This document shows, piece after piece, positions 6,320 to 14,905 of a stretch of DNA of 64,000 nucleotides. Below the pieces are notes generated by a model that did not search any database, was not told the DNA's origin, and saw only the letters and a list, made by a program, of their open reading frames with translations. The DNA comes from Micromonospora solifontis (GTDB lineage: Bacteria; Actinomycetota; Actinomycetes; Mycobacteriales; Micromonosporaceae). The position numbers and the translations under genes were made by a program. The stretch is taken from contig NZ_RJLN01000008.1 in assembly GCF_003725545.1 (NCBI RefSeq), forward strand, positions 1 through 64,000, written 5' to 3'. How positions within the stretch are numbered: position 1 is the stretch's first letter; the number at the start of each line of letters is the position of its first letter.

Positions 6320-8758
6320 TCATCGGACGGCCCCGAACCGGCCGACGGCGGGCACCCCGGCCGGGGTGGCGGCGGTGACGGTGATCGCGCCGACCAGCCG
6401 TACGTCCCGGGCGGAGCGGCCGACCAGCAGCGTGTGGGTGGCGTCCTCCACCACCATCGCCCTGGCCGTCTCGTCCCACCAGGCCAGCTCGTCGGTACGC
6501 AGGCGCAGGGTGACCCGCGCGCTCACCCCCGGATCGAGGGTGACCCGGGCGAAGTCGCGCAGCTGCCGCAGCGGCTGCTTGACCCGCGAGCGGCGTTGCC
6601 GGGTGTAGAGCTGCACCACCTCGGTGCCCGCGCGGCGACTGGTGTTGGTGACCGTGACGCTCACCTCGACCTCCTCGCCGGCGCGCACCGCCGCCGCGCC
6701 CACCCGCAGGTCGGCGTACTCGAAGCGGGCGTAGCTGAGCCCGTGCCCGAACGGGTACAGCGGCTCGCCCCGGTGGTACAGGTAGGTGGCGTCGGCGCCG
6801 ATGATGTCGTAGTCGAGCAGGTCGGGCAGGTCGGCGGTGTCGGCGTACCAGGTCTGGGTGAGCCGGCCGCCCGGGTCGACGTCGCCGAGCAGCACGTCGG
6901 CCAGCCCGTTGCCGTGCTCCTGGCCGCCGTGCGAGGTCCACAGCACCGCCGGCAGGTGCTCCTGCGCCCAGCCCACCGCGTACGGGTAGCTGCTGGTCAC
7001 CACCAGCACGGTGCGCGGGTTCGCGGCGTGCACCGCGCGCAGCAGCGCCTCCTGCCCGCCCGGCAGGGCCAGATCGAGCCGGTCCTCGGTCTCCCGGCCG
7101 TTGACCATGGGGTGGTTGCCGAGCACGACCACGGCCACGTCCGCGGCGGCGGCCAGGGCGGCCGCCTCGGCGGCGCCGTCGGCGACGAGTTCGGCGGTGA
7201 ACGCGGCCGCGGCCGACGCGTCGGCCCCGACGACCAGCCGCCCGTCGGCGTCCACCGTGACGTACCGGTCGGTGGCCAGGTGGTGCAGCAGCGCGGTGCC
7301 GTCGGGGCGGTGGTGGAAGCGGAAGGTCTCCTGGACCACCCAGCCGCCCGGACCCGGCCGGTCGTTGACCAGTTCGCCGCTGTCCCGCACGCCGACCTGC
7401 CGGCCGTTGCCGACCGCGCGCAGCGCGACCACGCCCTGCCCCCAGTCGTGCACGTCGAACGCGGTGGCGTCGCCGCCGAGGGTCAGCGGCCCGCCCTCGG
7501 TCGTGTCCGGGCAGCGCACGTGCCGGTCGCCGAGGCGCAGGGTGATCCGGTCGGTGCCGGGGTGGGTGGTCACCTCGGGCAGCCGGGTGGCCAGCCCGGC
7601 GTAGGCGCTGACCGCGTACGGCAGGGTGCCGCTGTACCAGTCCTCGTGGACCGCGTCGGCGAGCGGGCCCAGCACGGCGACCCGGGGCGTCCCGGTGGGG
7701 GAGAGGGGCAGCAGGCCGTCGTTGCGCAGGAGCACGACCGACTGGCGGGCCGCCTCCCGGGCCAGCTCCCGGTGCGCCGGGCAGTCGATGACGTCGGCCG
7801 GCACCTCGGCGTACGGGTCCTCGGCGGGCGGGTCCAGGTCACCCAGGCGCAGCCGGACCCCGAGCAGCCGCCGGACCGCCCGGTCCACGTCGGACTCGGT
7901 GATCAGCCCGCGGTGCAGCGCCTCGGTCAGTCGGGCCACGGTGGGCGCGCCGTCCCGGTCGTCCTCGGTGAAGCTGTCGATTCCGGCGCGCAGCGCGGCG
8001 GCGAAGCCCGCCACATGGTCGGGCAGGTGAGCCTGCACCCCGGCGAGATTGCCGACCGCCCCGGCGTCGCCGACCACCATGATGTCCTCGTCGGCCCAGC
8101 CGCGCAGCTCGCCCTCGATGAGCGGGCTCAGGTGCGCCGGCACCCCGTTGACCCGGTTGTAGGAGGCCATCACGGCCACCGCCGCGCCGGCGGCGAGCGG
8201 GGCCCGGAAGGCGGGCAGCTCGTACTCGTGCAGCACCCGGGGCGGCAGGTCGCTGGAGGTGGTGGCCCGGTCGGTCTCGTTGTTGTAGCCCAGGAAGTGC
8301 TTGAGGGTCGGCGCGGTGCGCAGCCGGGTCGGGTGGTCGCCGCGCAGCCCCCGGGCGTACGCGGTGGCCAGCCGGCCGGTCAGCCACGGGTCCTCCGACC
8401 AGCCCTCCTCGTTGCGCCCCCAGCGCGGGTCGCGCAGCGGGTTGACCACCGGCGCCCACACGTTCAGGCCGACCTGCTCCGGGTCGGCCTGGTGCTTGGC
8501 GCGTACCTCGTCGCCGACGGCGGCCCCCACCGCCCGGATCAGCTCGGGATTCCAGGTCGCGGCCAGCCCGATGGCCTGCGGGAAGACGGTCGCCGGGCCG
8601 AGCCAGGCGACGCCGTGCAGCGCTTCGGTGCCGGTGCGGAACGGGGGCAGGCCGAGTCGGGGCACGGGTGGCTGCCACTGGTGCAGCAGGCCGAGTTTCT
8701 CCGGCAGGGTGAGTCGGGCCAGCAGGTCGTCGAGGCGGTGGGGGGTGCGGTCGGTCAT
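6320..8758 (-). CDS. Glycoside hydrolase family 3 (beta-glucosidase/xylosidase-like)
   Basis: An 812-aa enzyme. The N-terminal GH3 barrel includes NVWAPVVNPLRDPRWGRNEEGWSED, the substrate-binding KHFLGYNNE, and the nucleophile region MVVGDAGAV. A central insert (about residues 410-560) with GNGRQVGVRD and TDRYVTVDADGRLV looks like a fascin/PA14-like beta module. The second GH3 domain (VVVLGNHPMVNGRETEDR) and a C-terminal fibronectin-III-like domain follow. No signal peptide is visible, so it likely acts on imported oligosaccharides. The ATG at 8758 was chosen because the conserved sequence starts there. It is read first in an operon with lacI. Confidence 0.88.
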   Translation of the reverse strand: MTDRTPHRLDDLLARLTLPEKLGLLHQWQPPVPRLGLPPFRTGTEALHGVAWLGPATVFPQAIGLAATWNPELIRAVGAAVGDEVRAKHQADPEQVGLNVWAPVVNPLRDPRWGRNEEGWSEDPWLTGRLATAYARGLRGDHPTRLRTAPTLKHFLGYNNETDRATTSSDLPPRVLHEYELPAFRAPLAAGAAVAVMASYNRVNGVPAHLSPLIEGELRGWADEDIMVVGDAGAVGNLAGVQAHLPDHVAGFAAALRAGIDSFTEDDRDGAPTVARLTEALHRGLITESDVDRAVRRLLGVRLRLGDLDPPAEDPYAEVPADVIDCPAHRELAREAARQSVVLLRNDGLLPLSPTGTPRVAVLGPLADAVHEDWYSGTLPYAVSAYAGLATRLPEVTTHPGTDRITLRLGDRHVRCPDTTEGGPLTLGGDATAFDVHDWGQGVVALRAVGNGRQVGVRDSGELVNDRPGPGGWVVQETFRFHHRPDGTALLHHLATDRYVTVDADGRLVVGADASAAAAFTAELVADGAAEAAALAAAADVAVVVLGNHPMVNGRETEDRLDLALPGGQEALLRAVHAANPRTVLVVTSSYPYAVGWAQEHLPAVLWTSHGGQEHGNGLADVLLGDVDPGGRLTQTWYADTADLPDLLDYDIIGADATYLYHRGEPLYPFGHGLSYARFEYADLRVGAAAVRAGEEVEVSVTVTNTSRRAGTEVVQLYTRQRRSRVKQPLRQLRDFARVTLDPGVSARVTLRLRTDELAWWDETARAMVVEDATHTLLVGRSARDVRLVGAITVTAATPAGVPAVGRFGAVR

Positions 8759-8802
8759 GGCGAGGTGCCTTCCGTAGGGCGTGCGGTGCGGCCCGGCGGC
8801 GG

Positions 8803-8893
8803 GTCGAAGCGCTTCGACGACCGTCGTGACGAGTGGCGGCGCGCATGGTGGAGGGGGCGGTCGTCGGCCCGGACGCTGGTGAAGCGCTTCGAC
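8803..8893. promoter_or_regulatory. Paired LacI-type operators upstream of GH3
   Basis: GTCGAAGCGCTTCGAC (8803-8818) is a perfect 16-bp palindrome. GGTGAAGCGCTTCGAC (8878-8893) keeps the same 10-bp core. The centres are 75 bp apart, close to seven helical turns, which would suit looping by a tetrameric LacI-family repressor. The lacI gene lies at the end of the same operon. Confidence 0.72.
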
Positions 8894-9019
8894 AACCGCG
8901 GGAAGAAAAGCCGCCCCGACTGCCCTGTGCCGGAGTGGCCGTACCGAGGTTGGCACCCGGACACCGGTCCGGTCAAGGCCCGCGTGCCGTCCGGCCTGGA
9001 CGGAGCCGGGCCGGCGATG

Positions 9020-10240
9020 TCACGCGGCCGGCAACCGTCCCGCCTCGACGGTCGCGAGGGCGGCGGTGGCGCCGCCCAGGGCGCTGGCCGCCGAGCCGAG
9101 CGTGCTGGCCTCCAGCCGGCAGCCGCCGGCCTGCGGGGCGAGGGTGCGGGCGGCGAGCTCGGCGCGGGCGGCCGGCAGCAGCCAGGGCGCCAGCGCGGCG
9201 AAGTGCCCGCCGACCACGACCACCTGGGGGTCGAGGAGGTTGGCCAGGACGGACACTCCGTGGCCGAGGTGCCGGCCGACCTCGGCGAGGCCGGCCAGGG
9301 TGGGGTCGTCGCCGGCGCGGGCCAGGGCCTGGATCCGGTCGATCTCCGGCAGGTAGTCGGTGACCGGGCCGCCCTGGCCGGCGTCGGGCAGCACCCGGCG
9401 GACCACGGCGTCCACGCCGGTGAGCGCGGCGAGGCAGCCGCGCCGGCCGCAGGCGCACGGCGGCCCGGCCGGGTCCAGCGGCACATGGCCCACCTCGCCG
9501 GCGAAGCCCCGGCCGCCGCGCAGCAGTTGGCCGCCGCTGACCAGGCCGGCGGCGACCGCCACCCCGCCGGTGAGGTGGACCAGGTCGGCGTTGCCGGCGT
9601 ACGCGCCATGCCGTTGCTCGGCCAGCACGGCGAGATTGGCGTCGGTGTCGACGCCGACGGTGAAGCCCGGGTCGCGCAGCGCGCGGCGCAGCTCGGCGGC
9701 GAGCGGCACGTCCCGCCAGCCCAGCGCGGGCGCGAGCGGGACACCGCCGTCGGCGTCAACCAGCCCCGGCACGCCGACGGTGAGGCCGAGCACGGTCCGG
9801 CCCTGCCCGGTGACCCGGTTGATCGCCCGGCGGGCCAGCGCGGCGAGCGCCTGCCCGGTCTGGCCGGGGGCGGCGGTCGCGGCGGCGAAGGCGCGGCGCC
9901 AGGTGAGCAGTCGGTTACCGCCGACGTCGACGGCGACCACGACCAGCTCGTCGGCGCCGATCTGCAGGCCCAGCCCCGCGTACGGGGCGCCGTCGAGGGC
10001 CAGCATGGTGGCCGGCCGGCCGACCCGGTTCTCGGTCAGCCCGGTCTCGCGCAGCAGGCGCCGGTCGATCAGTTCGGTGACCAGGCTGGACACGGTGGCC
10101 TTGTTGAGCCCGGTGTGCGCCGCGATGTCGGCCCGGGAGCAGGGTGCGTGCAGGCGGACGTGCCGCAGCACCACGGCCCGGTTGGCCACCCGTACGTCGC
10201 CGAGATCGGTCGCCTGGGGTGGTGTGTGGATGCTGATCAC
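9020..10240 (-). CDS. ROK family transcriptional regulator (XylR/NagC-like)
   Basis: A 406-aa protein with an N-terminal winged helix (about residues 20-75: RADIAAHTGLNKATVSSLVTELI) and a ROK sugar-kinase-like domain. The latter carries VGVPGLVD, the Cys cluster CACGRRGCLAAL and GNADLVHLTGG. Such proteins repress sugar genes and are released by a sugar. I chose GTG 10240, with AGGAAG ten bases upstream; a GTG at 10303 is the alternative. The motif CCCCAACTAACT lies upstream of this gene and again between the GH31 and GH42 genes, suggesting control of itself and both hydrolases. Confidence 0.85.
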   Translation of the reverse strand: MISIHTPPQATDLGDVRVANRAVVLRHVRLHAPCSRADIAAHTGLNKATVSSLVTELIDRRLLRETGLTENRVGRPATMLALDGAPYAGLGLQIGADELVVVAVDVGGNRLLTWRRAFAAATAAPGQTGQALAALARRAINRVTGQGRTVLGLTVGVPGLVDADGGVPLAPALGWRDVPLAAELRRALRDPGFTVGVDTDANLAVLAEQRHGAYAGNADLVHLTGGVAVAAGLVSGGQLLRGGRGFAGEVGHVPLDPAGPPCACGRRGCLAALTGVDAVVRRVLPDAGQGGPVTDYLPEIDRIQALARAGDDPTLAGLAEVGRHLGHGVSVLANLLDPQVVVVGGHFAALAPWLLPAARAELAARTLAPQAGGCRLEASTLGSAASALGGATAALATVEAGRLPAA

Positions 10241-10444
10241 GAGCTGCCCGCTTCCTGCGCCGAGGGTCCCGGTCCCGGTGGTGCGGCCCTCATCATCGCC
10301 CACCTCCCCGGCCGGCCTGGACCGGCCGCCGCCGGGTGTCCTGTGGCAGGGATCGTCGACGTTCGGCTTGTTCGGCTAGATCCCCAACTAACTCTATCCG
10401 CTCCGGCGGGGTCCGCACACCACCGATCCCGCGCATCGGGCTGC
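10241..10444. promoter_or_regulatory. ROK gene leader with operator copy at 10382-10393
   Basis: CCCCAACTAACT (10382-10393) matches the operator at 12831-12842 base for base. On the minus strand, TAGAGT (complement of 10391-10396) could be the rok -10 box, so the operator would cover the start site. The rest of the stretch up to the GH31 stop holds nothing else I recognise. Confidence 0.6.
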
Positions 10445-12778
10445 TCACACCGGGAACCAGGGCTCGAACGGGGTCACCGGGACCGCCGTGCCGTCGAGCA
10501 GGACCCGGCGCGGCCCGTCCGCGCCGACCACGCTCACCCGGCGGACGTCCAGCGGGCCGTCGACGCGGACCCGCAGGGTGTCGCCGTCGCGGGTCGCGGT
10601 GATCTCGGTGTCGCCGGTGACGTCCCGTACCACCGTGCGGCCGTTCACCCCACCCCAGGCGACCAGCGTGACGTCCCGGAACGGCCCGTCGGCGACGGTG
10701 CCGGCCGGGGCCACCATCGGCACCAGCGCGCCGTGGCGGACGAACAGCGGCGGCCGGTGCAGCGGCACGGTGACCCGCAGGTGCCGGCCGCCCGGGTGCC
10801 GTTCCCCGGTGGCCGCGTCGAGCCAGTCGTCGCCGCTCGGCAGGTAGACGTCGCGCCGCCCGGACGGGTCCAGCACCGGCGCGACGAGCAGGTCGGTGCC
10901 GAGCCGGTAGGCCAGGTCGGTGGCCCAGGCGCTCGGGTCGTCCGGCGTGTCAACCAGCAGCGCCCGCAGCATCGGCGCCCCGGTCCGGGCGGCCGACACC
11001 GCCGCCGACCAGAGGTACGGCAGCAGCCGGTAGCGCAGCCGCAGCGCCGCCACCGCGTGGCGCTCCGCCTCCGGTGGGAAGTCCCACGGCAGCCGGCTGG
11101 TGGTGCCATGCAGCCGGACCAGCGGCGACAGCGCACCGAACTGGGTCCACCGGACGTACAGATCCGCCTCCGGGGTGCCGTGGAAGCCGCCCGTGTCGTG
11201 GCTCCAGAACGGCACCCCGGACAGCCCGTGGGACAGGCCGCCGCGCAGGGTGCTGGCCAGGCCCGGCCAGGTGGCGTTGACGTCGCCGCTCCACTGCGCG
11301 CTGTGCCGCTGCCCGCCCAGGTACGACGAGCGCGCCCATACCGTCCGGTGCCCGGCGACCTCCTCGGTGACCGCCGCGACCACGTCGTTGAACAGCAACG
11401 CGTACACGTTGTGCAGCTCGACGCCGGTCATCCCGTTGTGCGCCACGGCGTCGGCGGGCACCCCCTCGGCGAAGTCGGTCTTGAACACCGCGACGCCCTG
11501 CTCGAGCAGCGGGCGCAGCAGGCCCTGGAACCAGCGCACCGCCGCCGGGTTGGTGAGGTCGACGATGGCGCTGACCGGGTAGCTGCCGTGCCAGACGTCG
11601 GCGACGTACGTCGTGCCGTCGGCGCGGCGCAGGAAGTAGCCGGCGGCTTCCGCCTCGGCGTACAGCGGGCTGTCGGTCATCAGGTACGGGTTCATCCAGA
11701 GGCAGACCCGGAAGCCCTGCTCGGTGAGGGTCTTGAGCATCCCGGCCGGGTCGGGGAACGCCTGCTCGTCCCAGCGCAGCTCCGACCAGCGCCCGGCGAC
11801 CTGCCAGTAGCAGTCCAGGTGCAGCACGTCGCAGGGGATGTCCCGCTCGCGGATCAGCCGGGCCCGCTCCAGCACCCGCTGCTGGCTGTCCGGGTAGAAG
11901 CCGGAGGAGATCCACGCCCCGAACGCCCAGCGGGGCGGCAGGTACGGCCGTCCGGTCAGGCCGTCGAACCGGTCGAGGATCTCGGCCGGGGTCGGCCCGG
12001 CCAGCACGTAGTAGTCGAGCAGGTCGTCCGGCACCAGCACCTGCACGCTGCTGTGGGTGGACGCGCAGACGTCGAACTGCACCGGCAACCCGCTGTCGAC
12101 CAGCAAGCCGTAGCCCCGGTCGGAGAGGTAGAACGGCACGTTCTTGTGGGACCGGTCGGACTCCCCGCCGAAGGCGTCGAAGTTCCACATCAGCGGACGC
12201 TGGCCCCGCTTGTCCAGCGGGGTGAACTTCTCCCCGAAACCGACGAAGCGCTCGTCGCCGGGCGCGACGAAGCTCTCGTGCCAGGCGACCGGGACACCGT
12301 CGACCGTGGAGCGGCCGAGCGGCAGGGTGCGTCGCCGTCCGCTGATGTCCCGGGTGCCGCCGTCGGTGGCCAGCAGCGGCCGGCCGTCGGGGGCGAGGAA
12401 GCGCAGCCCCCACGGGTGGAGGCGGATCTCGGCGACCACCCCGCCGGCGTCGACGTGGACGTACGTGTCGTCGACGGTGACCACGGCCGGGTGCGGTCGG
12501 GGGTGGACCAGCGGCAGCGCGCGGGCGGAGCGGCTGCGGGCCGCCAGGTCCTCGGCGAGCCGTACCCGGAGCACGCCCGCGCCGGCGGCCTCCACCCGCG
12601 CGACCAGGGTGCCGCCGCCGGAGGTGTGCGCCGTGAGGGTGACCCCGTGCGGGTCGGTGCCGGCCACCTCGGCCCGGGTGACGTCGTCGGCGCCTTCCTC
12701 GCCGGGGCCGCGGACCGGCAGGTCGGGCGGATCGGCCACGAAGGTCTCGTACGGGACCAGGGGCGGGCGGTACGGCAT
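10445..12778 (-). CDS. Glycoside hydrolase family 31 (alpha-xylosidase/alpha-glucosidase)
   Basis: A 777-aa retaining alpha-glycosidase, YicI-like in length and motifs. An N-terminal beta-sandwich is followed by a barrel carrying the nucleophile in VFKTDFAEG (Asp435) and the acid/base in QWSGDVNATW (Asp499). PFWSHDTGGF lies beyond. The KTDF.E form of the nucleophile motif is typical of the alpha-xylosidase branch, but activity on glucosides cannot be excluded. No signal peptide is visible. The ATG at 12778 is preceded by GCGAGGAGACG. It is divergent from the GH42 gene, and its promoter carries the ROK-type operator between -35 and -10, so sugar-dependent repression is likely. Confidence 0.9.
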   Translation of the reverse strand: MPYRPPLVPYETFVADPPDLPVRGPGEEGADDVTRAEVAGTDPHGVTLTAHTSGGGTLVARVEAAGAGVLRVRLAEDLAARSRSARALPLVHPRPHPAVVTVDDTYVHVDAGGVVAEIRLHPWGLRFLAPDGRPLLATDGGTRDISGRRRTLPLGRSTVDGVPVAWHESFVAPGDERFVGFGEKFTPLDKRGQRPLMWNFDAFGGESDRSHKNVPFYLSDRGYGLLVDSGLPVQFDVCASTHSSVQVLVPDDLLDYYVLAGPTPAEILDRFDGLTGRPYLPPRWAFGAWISSGFYPDSQQRVLERARLIRERDIPCDVLHLDCYWQVAGRWSELRWDEQAFPDPAGMLKTLTEQGFRVCLWMNPYLMTDSPLYAEAEAAGYFLRRADGTTYVADVWHGSYPVSAIVDLTNPAAVRWFQGLLRPLLEQGVAVFKTDFAEGVPADAVAHNGMTGVELHNVYALLFNDVVAAVTEEVAGHRTVWARSSYLGGQRHSAQWSGDVNATWPGLASTLRGGLSHGLSGVPFWSHDTGGFHGTPEADLYVRWTQFGALSPLVRLHGTTSRLPWDFPPEAERHAVAALRLRYRLLPYLWSAAVSAARTGAPMLRALLVDTPDDPSAWATDLAYRLGTDLLVAPVLDPSGRRDVYLPSGDDWLDAATGERHPGGRHLRVTVPLHRPPLFVRHGALVPMVAPAGTVADGPFRDVTLVAWGGVNGRTVVRDVTGDTEITATRDGDTLRVRVDGPLDVRRVSVVGADGPRRVLLDGTAVPVTPFEPWFPV

Positions 12779-12817
12779 GGGGCGTCTCCTCGCAGAGGCG
12801 GCACGGGCGGTCCCGCC

Positions 12818-12888
12818 AGTTTCTTTGGAGCCCCAACTAACTGTCAACGTTGTGGGCCATTGACTTGCCTCGACGCTCTTCCTACTTT
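12818..12888. promoter_or_regulatory. Divergent GH31/GH42 promoters with ROK-type operator
   Basis: Minus strand: TTGACA (complement of 12842-12847), an 18-base spacer and GAAACT (complement of 12818-12823). The operator CCCCAACTAACT (12831-12842) sits inside that spacer. Plus strand: TTGACT (12860-12865), a 17-base spacer and TACTTT (12883-12888). A third partial copy, CCAACTAAA, overlaps the GH42 start codon. One repressor could therefore shut both hydrolase genes. Confidence 0.72.
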
Positions 12889-12895
12889 GAATGCG

Positions 12896-14899
12896 ATGCC
12901 AACTAAAGATGTGTGGGACGGTGGCCGGCTCTGCTACGGCGGCGACTGGAACCCGGAGCAGTGGCCGGCCGAGGTGTGGCGGGAGGACGTCGCGCTGATG
13001 CGCCGGGCCCGCGTCAACCTGGTCACCGTGGGGGTGTTCGCCTGGTCCCGGCTCGAACCGGCCCCCGGCCGCTACACCTTCGACTGGCTGGACCGGGTGC
13101 TGGACCTGCTGCACCACAACGGGATCCGGGTCGCCCTGGCCACCCCCACCGCCTCGCCGCCGCCGTGGTTCTCCCTGGCCCACCCGGGCGCGCTGCCGGT
13201 CACCGCCGACGGCGTCCGCCTGCACCACGGCAGCCGGGACACCTACTGCGCCGCCGCGCCGGCGTACCGGTCCGCCGCCCGCCGCATCGCCGGCGTCCTC
13301 GCCGACCGGTACGCCCACCACCCGGCGCTGGCCCTGTGGCACGTGCACAACGAGTACGGCACCACCTGCCACTGCGAGCACGCCGACGCGGCGTTCCGCC
13401 GCTGGCTCGCCGACCGGTACGGCGACCTCGACGCGCTCAACGCCGCCTGGGTGACCAGCTTCTGGAGCCAGCACTACTCCGACTGGGCGCAGATCGCCGG
13501 CCCGCGCGCGACGCAGTACCTGGCCAACCCCGGCCAGCTGCTCGACTTCCGCCGCTTCTGGTCGGACACCCTGCTGGCCGCGTACGTCGAGCAGCGGGAC
13601 CTGCTGCGGGCGGCGAACCCGGCGGTGCCGGTCACCACCAACTACGTGCTCGGCGACTGGGTGCCGGTGGATCACGCCCGCTGGGCCTCCGAGGTGGACC
13701 TGGTCGCCATCGACCACTACCCGTCCGCGGTGGACGGCGGCGCGGAGGAGCAGACCGCGCTCGCCGCCGACCTGGCCCGCGGCTGGGCACGGCGCGGCGG
13801 GCGACCGGCCTGGCTGCTGATGGAGAGCGCGCCGAACCAGATCCACACCACCGGACGGATGCACACCAAGGAGCCAGGACGGATGGCCCGGCACAGCCTC
13901 GCCCACGTCGCGCGGGGCTCACACGGGGCGATGTTCTTCCAGTGGCGCGCCCCGGTCGGCGGCGCGGAACGCTTCCACTCGGCCCTGGTGCCGCACGCCG
14001 GCCCGGACAGCCGGGTGTTCCGCGAGGCCGTCCGCCTCGGCGAGGTGCTCGGCCGGCTCGCCGAAACCGGCGCCGGCCGGGTGGACGCCGCCGTCGCGAT
14101 CGGCTGGGACGCGGCCAGCGACTGGGCGCTGCGCCACCCGGGGATGCCGGCGCGGGGGCTCGACCACCGGGCAGAGGTGGCCGCCGCGCACCGGGCGCTG
14201 TGGCGCGCCGGGATCGCCTGCGACGTGGTGTCGCCCGGGGACCCGCCGGCGGGCCACCGGCTGCTCGTGCTGCCCGCGCTCTACCTGGCCTCCGACGCCA
14301 CCGTGGACTGGGTACGCGACCACGTCCGCGCCGGCGTTCACCTGCTGGTCACCTGGCTCAGCGGGGTCGCCGACGAGCACGGCCGGATCCGCCTCGGCGG
14401 CTACCCCGGGGCGTACCGGGACCTGCTGGGGGTTCGGGTGGAGGAGTTCCACCCGCTGGCCGACGACGACCGGGTGCCGCTGACCGGCGGCGGCACCGGC
14501 CGGATCTGGTCGGAGACGGTGCGCCTCGCCGGGGCCGAGCCGGTCGACGAATACCTCGGCGGCGTGCTGGACGGGCTGCCCGCGGTCACCCGGCACCGGG
14601 TCGGCGCCGCCCTCACCTGGTACGTCTCCACCCGCCCCGACGACGACACCTACCAGCGGCTGCTCGCCGAGGCCGCCCGCCTCGCCGGCGTCACCCCGGT
14701 CTGCCCGCAGGCGCCGCCCGGGATCGAGGCGGTACGCCGCCGCGACGGCGACCGCAGCTGGCTGTTCCTGCTCAACCACACCGACCGGCCGCAGCGCGTC
14801 CCGGCCGCCGGGCTGGAGCTGATCACCGACGAGCCGGTCGACGACGCGGTCACCGTCGCGGCCGGCGGGGTGGCCGTGCTCCGCGAGCTTCCGCGGTGA
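12896..14899 (+). CDS. Glycoside hydrolase family 42 beta-galactosidase
   Basis: A 667-aa retaining beta-galactosidase. The GH42 barrel begins YGGDWNPEQWP. The acid/base is Glu153 in HVHNEYG, the nucleophile Glu310 in LLMESAPNQ, and Cys residues around CHCEH probably bind zinc as in other GH42 enzymes. Trimerisation and C-terminal domains follow. It is cytoplasmic, with no signal peptide. The ATG lies seven bases after a TACTTT -10 box with no room for a ribosome-binding site, so the mRNA is probably leaderless. With the GH31 and GH3 enzymes it could trim galactose, xylose and glucose from imported oligosaccharides. Confidence 0.92.
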   Translation: MPTKDVWDGGRLCYGGDWNPEQWPAEVWREDVALMRRARVNLVTVGVFAWSRLEPAPGRYTFDWLDRVLDLLHHNGIRVALATPTASPPPWFSLAHPGALPVTADGVRLHHGSRDTYCAAAPAYRSAARRIAGVLADRYAHHPALALWHVHNEYGTTCHCEHADAAFRRWLADRYGDLDALNAAWVTSFWSQHYSDWAQIAGPRATQYLANPGQLLDFRRFWSDTLLAAYVEQRDLLRAANPAVPVTTNYVLGDWVPVDHARWASEVDLVAIDHYPSAVDGGAEEQTALAADLARGWARRGGRPAWLLMESAPNQIHTTGRMHTKEPGRMARHSLAHVARGSHGAMFFQWRAPVGGAERFHSALVPHAGPDSRVFREAVRLGEVLGRLAETGAGRVDAAVAIGWDAASDWALRHPGMPARGLDHRAEVAAAHRALWRAGIACDVVSPGDPPAGHRLLVLPALYLASDATVDWVRDHVRAGVHLLVTWLSGVADEHGRIRLGGYPGAYRDLLGVRVEEFHPLADDDRVPLTGGGTGRIWSETVRLAGAEPVDEYLGGVLDGLPAVTRHRVGAALTWYVSTRPDDDTYQRLLAEAARLAGVTPVCPQAPPGIEAVRRRDGDRSWLFLLNHTDRPQRVPAAGLELITDEPVDDAVTVAAGGVAVLRELPR

Positions 14900-14905
14900 C
14901 CCCGG

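Noticed and set aside
6143..12895. A plus-strand open frame of over 2,200 codons running into the GH42 gene
   Set aside because: It is antisense to the lacI, GH3, ROK and GH31 genes, whose families and motifs are clear. Its Gly/Gln/Arg-rich translation is typical of the complement of GC-rich coding DNA. Only the part from 12896 is real.
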